A stretch of DNA of 32,011 nt, taken from contig NW_003546259.1 in assembly GCF_000090795.2 (NCBI RefSeq), positions 111,017-143,027 of the forward strand, written 5' to 3'. The notes under the pieces were generated by a model, which ran no database searches, was not told where the DNA came from, and saw nothing but the letters and a program-made list of their open reading frames with translations. The position numbers and the translations under genes are program-made. This DNA is from Amphimedon queenslandica. Lineage: Eukaryota > Porifera > Demospongiae > Haplosclerida > Niphatidae. Positions 29,471 through 32,011 of this stretch are shown piece by piece (position 1 is the stretch's first letter; every line of letters begins with the position of its first letter).

Positions 29471-32011
29471 TTGTGAAATTTTAAAAATAATTGTAAAGTG
29501 TATCATTTTTTCATTCTTTGTTTGCCAAATTAGACACAGGTACATCTGACTGCTTTATGGGCTGCATAGGTGTTTTGACCTGGAATGTGAGACTACCTCC
29601 TCCTCGTCCAGGTCCGGATTTGTCTTTTTTACAAATGCTGAATGTCTCAGTCGTCAAAATTTCATAAAAATCTACAACTTTCCTTGCATTTTGTTACTCC
29701 TGCTTTCTTTCTGAATAGCAAACTATTGCATGCTTTGATACCAGCTACAAATGTTTTATCTTTAAAGCAATTTCAATTTTGTAATCACCATGCTGTATTA
29801 TTTTATGCTATGCATTCCAGGAGTTGCCACCATCCAGTTAAGTACTTCAGTCTCTTTTGCTACTGAAAAGCTTGATTGAGCCCCACACTTTCATTTGAGA
29901 CAATACTTTCAGTTGCTGCAGCGGTGAATTCTGCTGAGCTGCTTACCTTTCTTCTGCTCAGTCACAACAAGCTGTTTCTGTACTCTGCAATGTTCCAAAA
30001 CTTGTTTGTATGTGAAGAGATTTTAACAAACACTAATGTATTAATCTTATTTTCTATGGGAAAGCCCAGCTAATTGGACAAGATGTGTGACGAATTATGT
30101 CTATCAGAAACGACAAGTTTTGTCTCAGTTGCTATCAACTTGTTATGAATTAATGCATGCTTATATGTTTAGCACTATACTGCTCAACAGTTGTCAGTGG
30201 TTTGTGTTCCATAAGTAGCTACATTATATAATTGAACAAATTCCGATTGCTGCAATCTCTGCAAGTAAAAATGTATACATTATCTCTCTGTAAGTTAACT
30301 GCATAAAACTTGCAAATGTCATTTTCATAATAATAAATAAGGGATTTGTTTCAGAAAGATTTTTATGCCCTAAAGCTTTTTTTTAAATATCAACGAATAA
30401 CACTAAATGTTCATAGCTTTATTCCTCTTGGTTTCCTTTTTCTGTTGCAATAAACAAAAAACCAAATTATTCCACTAGATAGTTTGTCATTCTCCTGATA
30501 ATGTTGTAGTTTATTACATTTTTATCTACCGTCATGTCATCAACATTTAGTTGCTTTTTGTAATGCTTGTAACAATACTTGGGTATCTATGCCATGCTTT
30601 ATTTCTTTCCATCTTAATTTTTATTTCACGTTTGCAGTGCACAAATGGTGAAATACCTTCAATTTTTTTCTTTTAGGCATACTGAAACTCACAATGGTTT
30701 ATTGAGTTGTTGTTATGGCTTTGTCTACATACCGTAGTGGTTCTCTGCAATACATAGCTTTCAGCCTCCTCATAATTTCACGATAAGTCACTAAATGTGT
30801 ATCACTTTCATCTTTAGTTTTTTGTTACACACGAGGAATGAGTGAGCAAGTGAGCTTCATGTCTCACAATCTTCTGACACAAGGTATAGTGCATACCAAT
30901 TTCAAGTTTTAGTACTGAAATATAAAATTTTTGGTTCCATCCATATAAAAGTTATGAATCAATAAAGAATCGGTACTGAATTTAGGACGTGATGGAAGTC
31001 TATGTGCCTTCACAAAGCCATAAATGAATACTCACGATTTTTGTATTATTATTTTAAAAATTTATTGTTTGTGTCACTGCAAATTTCTTATTGCATTGAG
31101 TGTGGAAAATAGTCTTGTCTAAAATTTGACATGTATTCTTTGAATTAGTAGCCACAGCAACTATAATTCCAGCAGCACTTATATTAATGCATGTAGGTAC
31201 AAACTTTTATCTACGACAGGGTTATCACATTTGCTTGAGGACTGCCATAAATAAATTTTGCATTTGCAATATTATGTAATTACTTTATTATTATATTTAG
31301 TAAAGTCTGAGAAATCTTTACACATCAACTGCAGCAACCAATCATTTTCTTGTAGTAATGAGTTTGCAGTATTGCATACAGCACCTTTAAAATTACAAAA
31401 CTCATACAATCTGAGAACACCTTTTTCATTGAAAAAAATGGACATTATGCACTGAAATGATTCTAATTAACGTGCACTCAAAGTGGTGGTAAAATGGCGG
31501 ACTTTTTGTGCATAAACACAGCTGAAGTTTTATCAGTTTTATCGCAATACGATCGCTGTAGGAACTATTATTGTTATTTCTACTGTTTCTTTTTGTTATT
31601 TCCTTTCATTTATATCTTTTTAAAGCTTCTTAATTCCCTTTTGATACCTTTTTTGAATGATATAATTCCGACTCTCTTCATTCCCGTTGCTGGACTTACT
31701 GCTTCTCGGCCTCAGTGTGTTTGCCCCTCTGACCTACCACTCTCTATAGTGGAGTCATAGCAATCTACCATCTATATTCTTGGCACAAAACAAGTTTTGG
31801 AGCATAATAGGTAAGTAAACTTTTGCAATAGGCCTGCTTTGGGTGGGGCTGGCAAAAAGTAACTCATGCATCATTTTTATAGGCAATGATGCAGTGCAGT
31901 GATGCCATGAATTGGACCTCTGATGATTGGAGATGCATAGATGATCCATCTTTTATGATACTAGCTTCCAACAATCAATTTTTTTCACTATTGCCAATAT
32001 TTTGAACTATT
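29471..32011. other. Non-genic AT-rich right end
   Basis: No exon with splice support, no element with clear ends and no RNA gene were found. Small open frames (29642-29866, 29876-30073, 31258-31455 on plus, 31755-31949 on minus) have chance-like composition. Only the ATG at 31494 (listed separately) has a plausible start context. Confidence 0.5.
31494..31760 (+). CDS. Uncertain 88-residue open frame with good start context
   Basis: The start is GGTAAAATGGCGG, a good metazoan initiation context. The product begins MADFLCINTAEVLSVLSQYD, followed by RCRNYYCYFYCFFLLFPFIY and a long hydrophobic stretch (about residues 28-60) that could be one or two membrane segments, then ends with VAGLTASRPQCVCPSDLPL. 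It might be the first exon of a gene running out of the window. A GTAAGTAAAC at 31811 is a possible donor but lies beyond the stop at 31758-31760. No family is recognised. Confidence 0.22.
   Translation: MADFLCINTAEVLSVLSQYDRCRNYYCYFYCFFLLFPFIYIFLKLLNSLLIPFLNDIIPTLFIPVAGLTASRPQCVCPSDLPLSIVES

Noticed and set aside
29054..29545. 163-residue open frame on the minus strand with repeated motifs
   Set aside because: It is generated by the short tandem repeats at 29171-29465; the apparent protein repeat follows the DNA period and overlaps open frames in other registers.

Overview
The window looks like AT-rich metazoan DNA, most likely from a sponge (demosponge-like). This is inferred from short GT-AG introns (43-283 bp where I could phase them), many TACATGTA palindromes, several MITE families, and transposon-derived proteins of a type I associate with sponge genomes. 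No species can be fixed from sequence alone. I see no intact host gene, rRNA, tRNA or CRISPR array. Almost everything recognisable is transposable-element material in various stages of decay.

Layout. At 3-875 (+) lies the 3' part of a broken gene of an unnamed family (NPVERVMS box), interrupted by a 237-bp MITE. A 784-bp palindromic foldback sits at 2063-2846 and a hAT-type MITE with a perfect 8-bp target duplication at 3364-3776. Broken coding remnants follow at 3833-4143 and 6149-7102 (+). From about 12960 (perhaps 13379) down to 8130 on the minus strand runs a multi-exon KDZ (Kyakuja-Dileera-Zisupton) transposase relic. It keeps a Cys/His cluster, the SIDANF, LLYD and GEGCEHLW boxes and a coiled-coil tail with a 16-residue tandem repeat. 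Two more copies of the 237-bp MITE interrupt its exons, and a different 420-bp MITE sits in one of its inter-exon gaps.

Head-to-head with it, on the plus strand, a second relic runs from a probable first exon at 15173, through a 13-codon exon at 24137 and a candidate 9-nt microexon at 24344, to a long body at 25038-28437. The body encodes a Mutator-like (MULE-type) DDE transposase, a Ser/Thr/Pro-rich linker built of a repeat of about 35 residues (TPPLKP box), and a C-terminal OTU-type cysteine protease domain, with an AATAAA signal just after it. At least six in-frame stops and about six frameshifts show that this copy is dead. The interval 15263-24136, the inferred long first intron, holds a second foldback, diverged duplications and a GC-richer repeat relic. 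The last 3.5 kb hold short tandem duplications and no convincing gene.

The most interesting points are the transposase-linker-OTU fusion and its exon structure, the nested MITE insertions whose removal restores the KDZ reading frame exactly, and two unrelated MITE families that share GTGACC ends and A/T-only target duplications.
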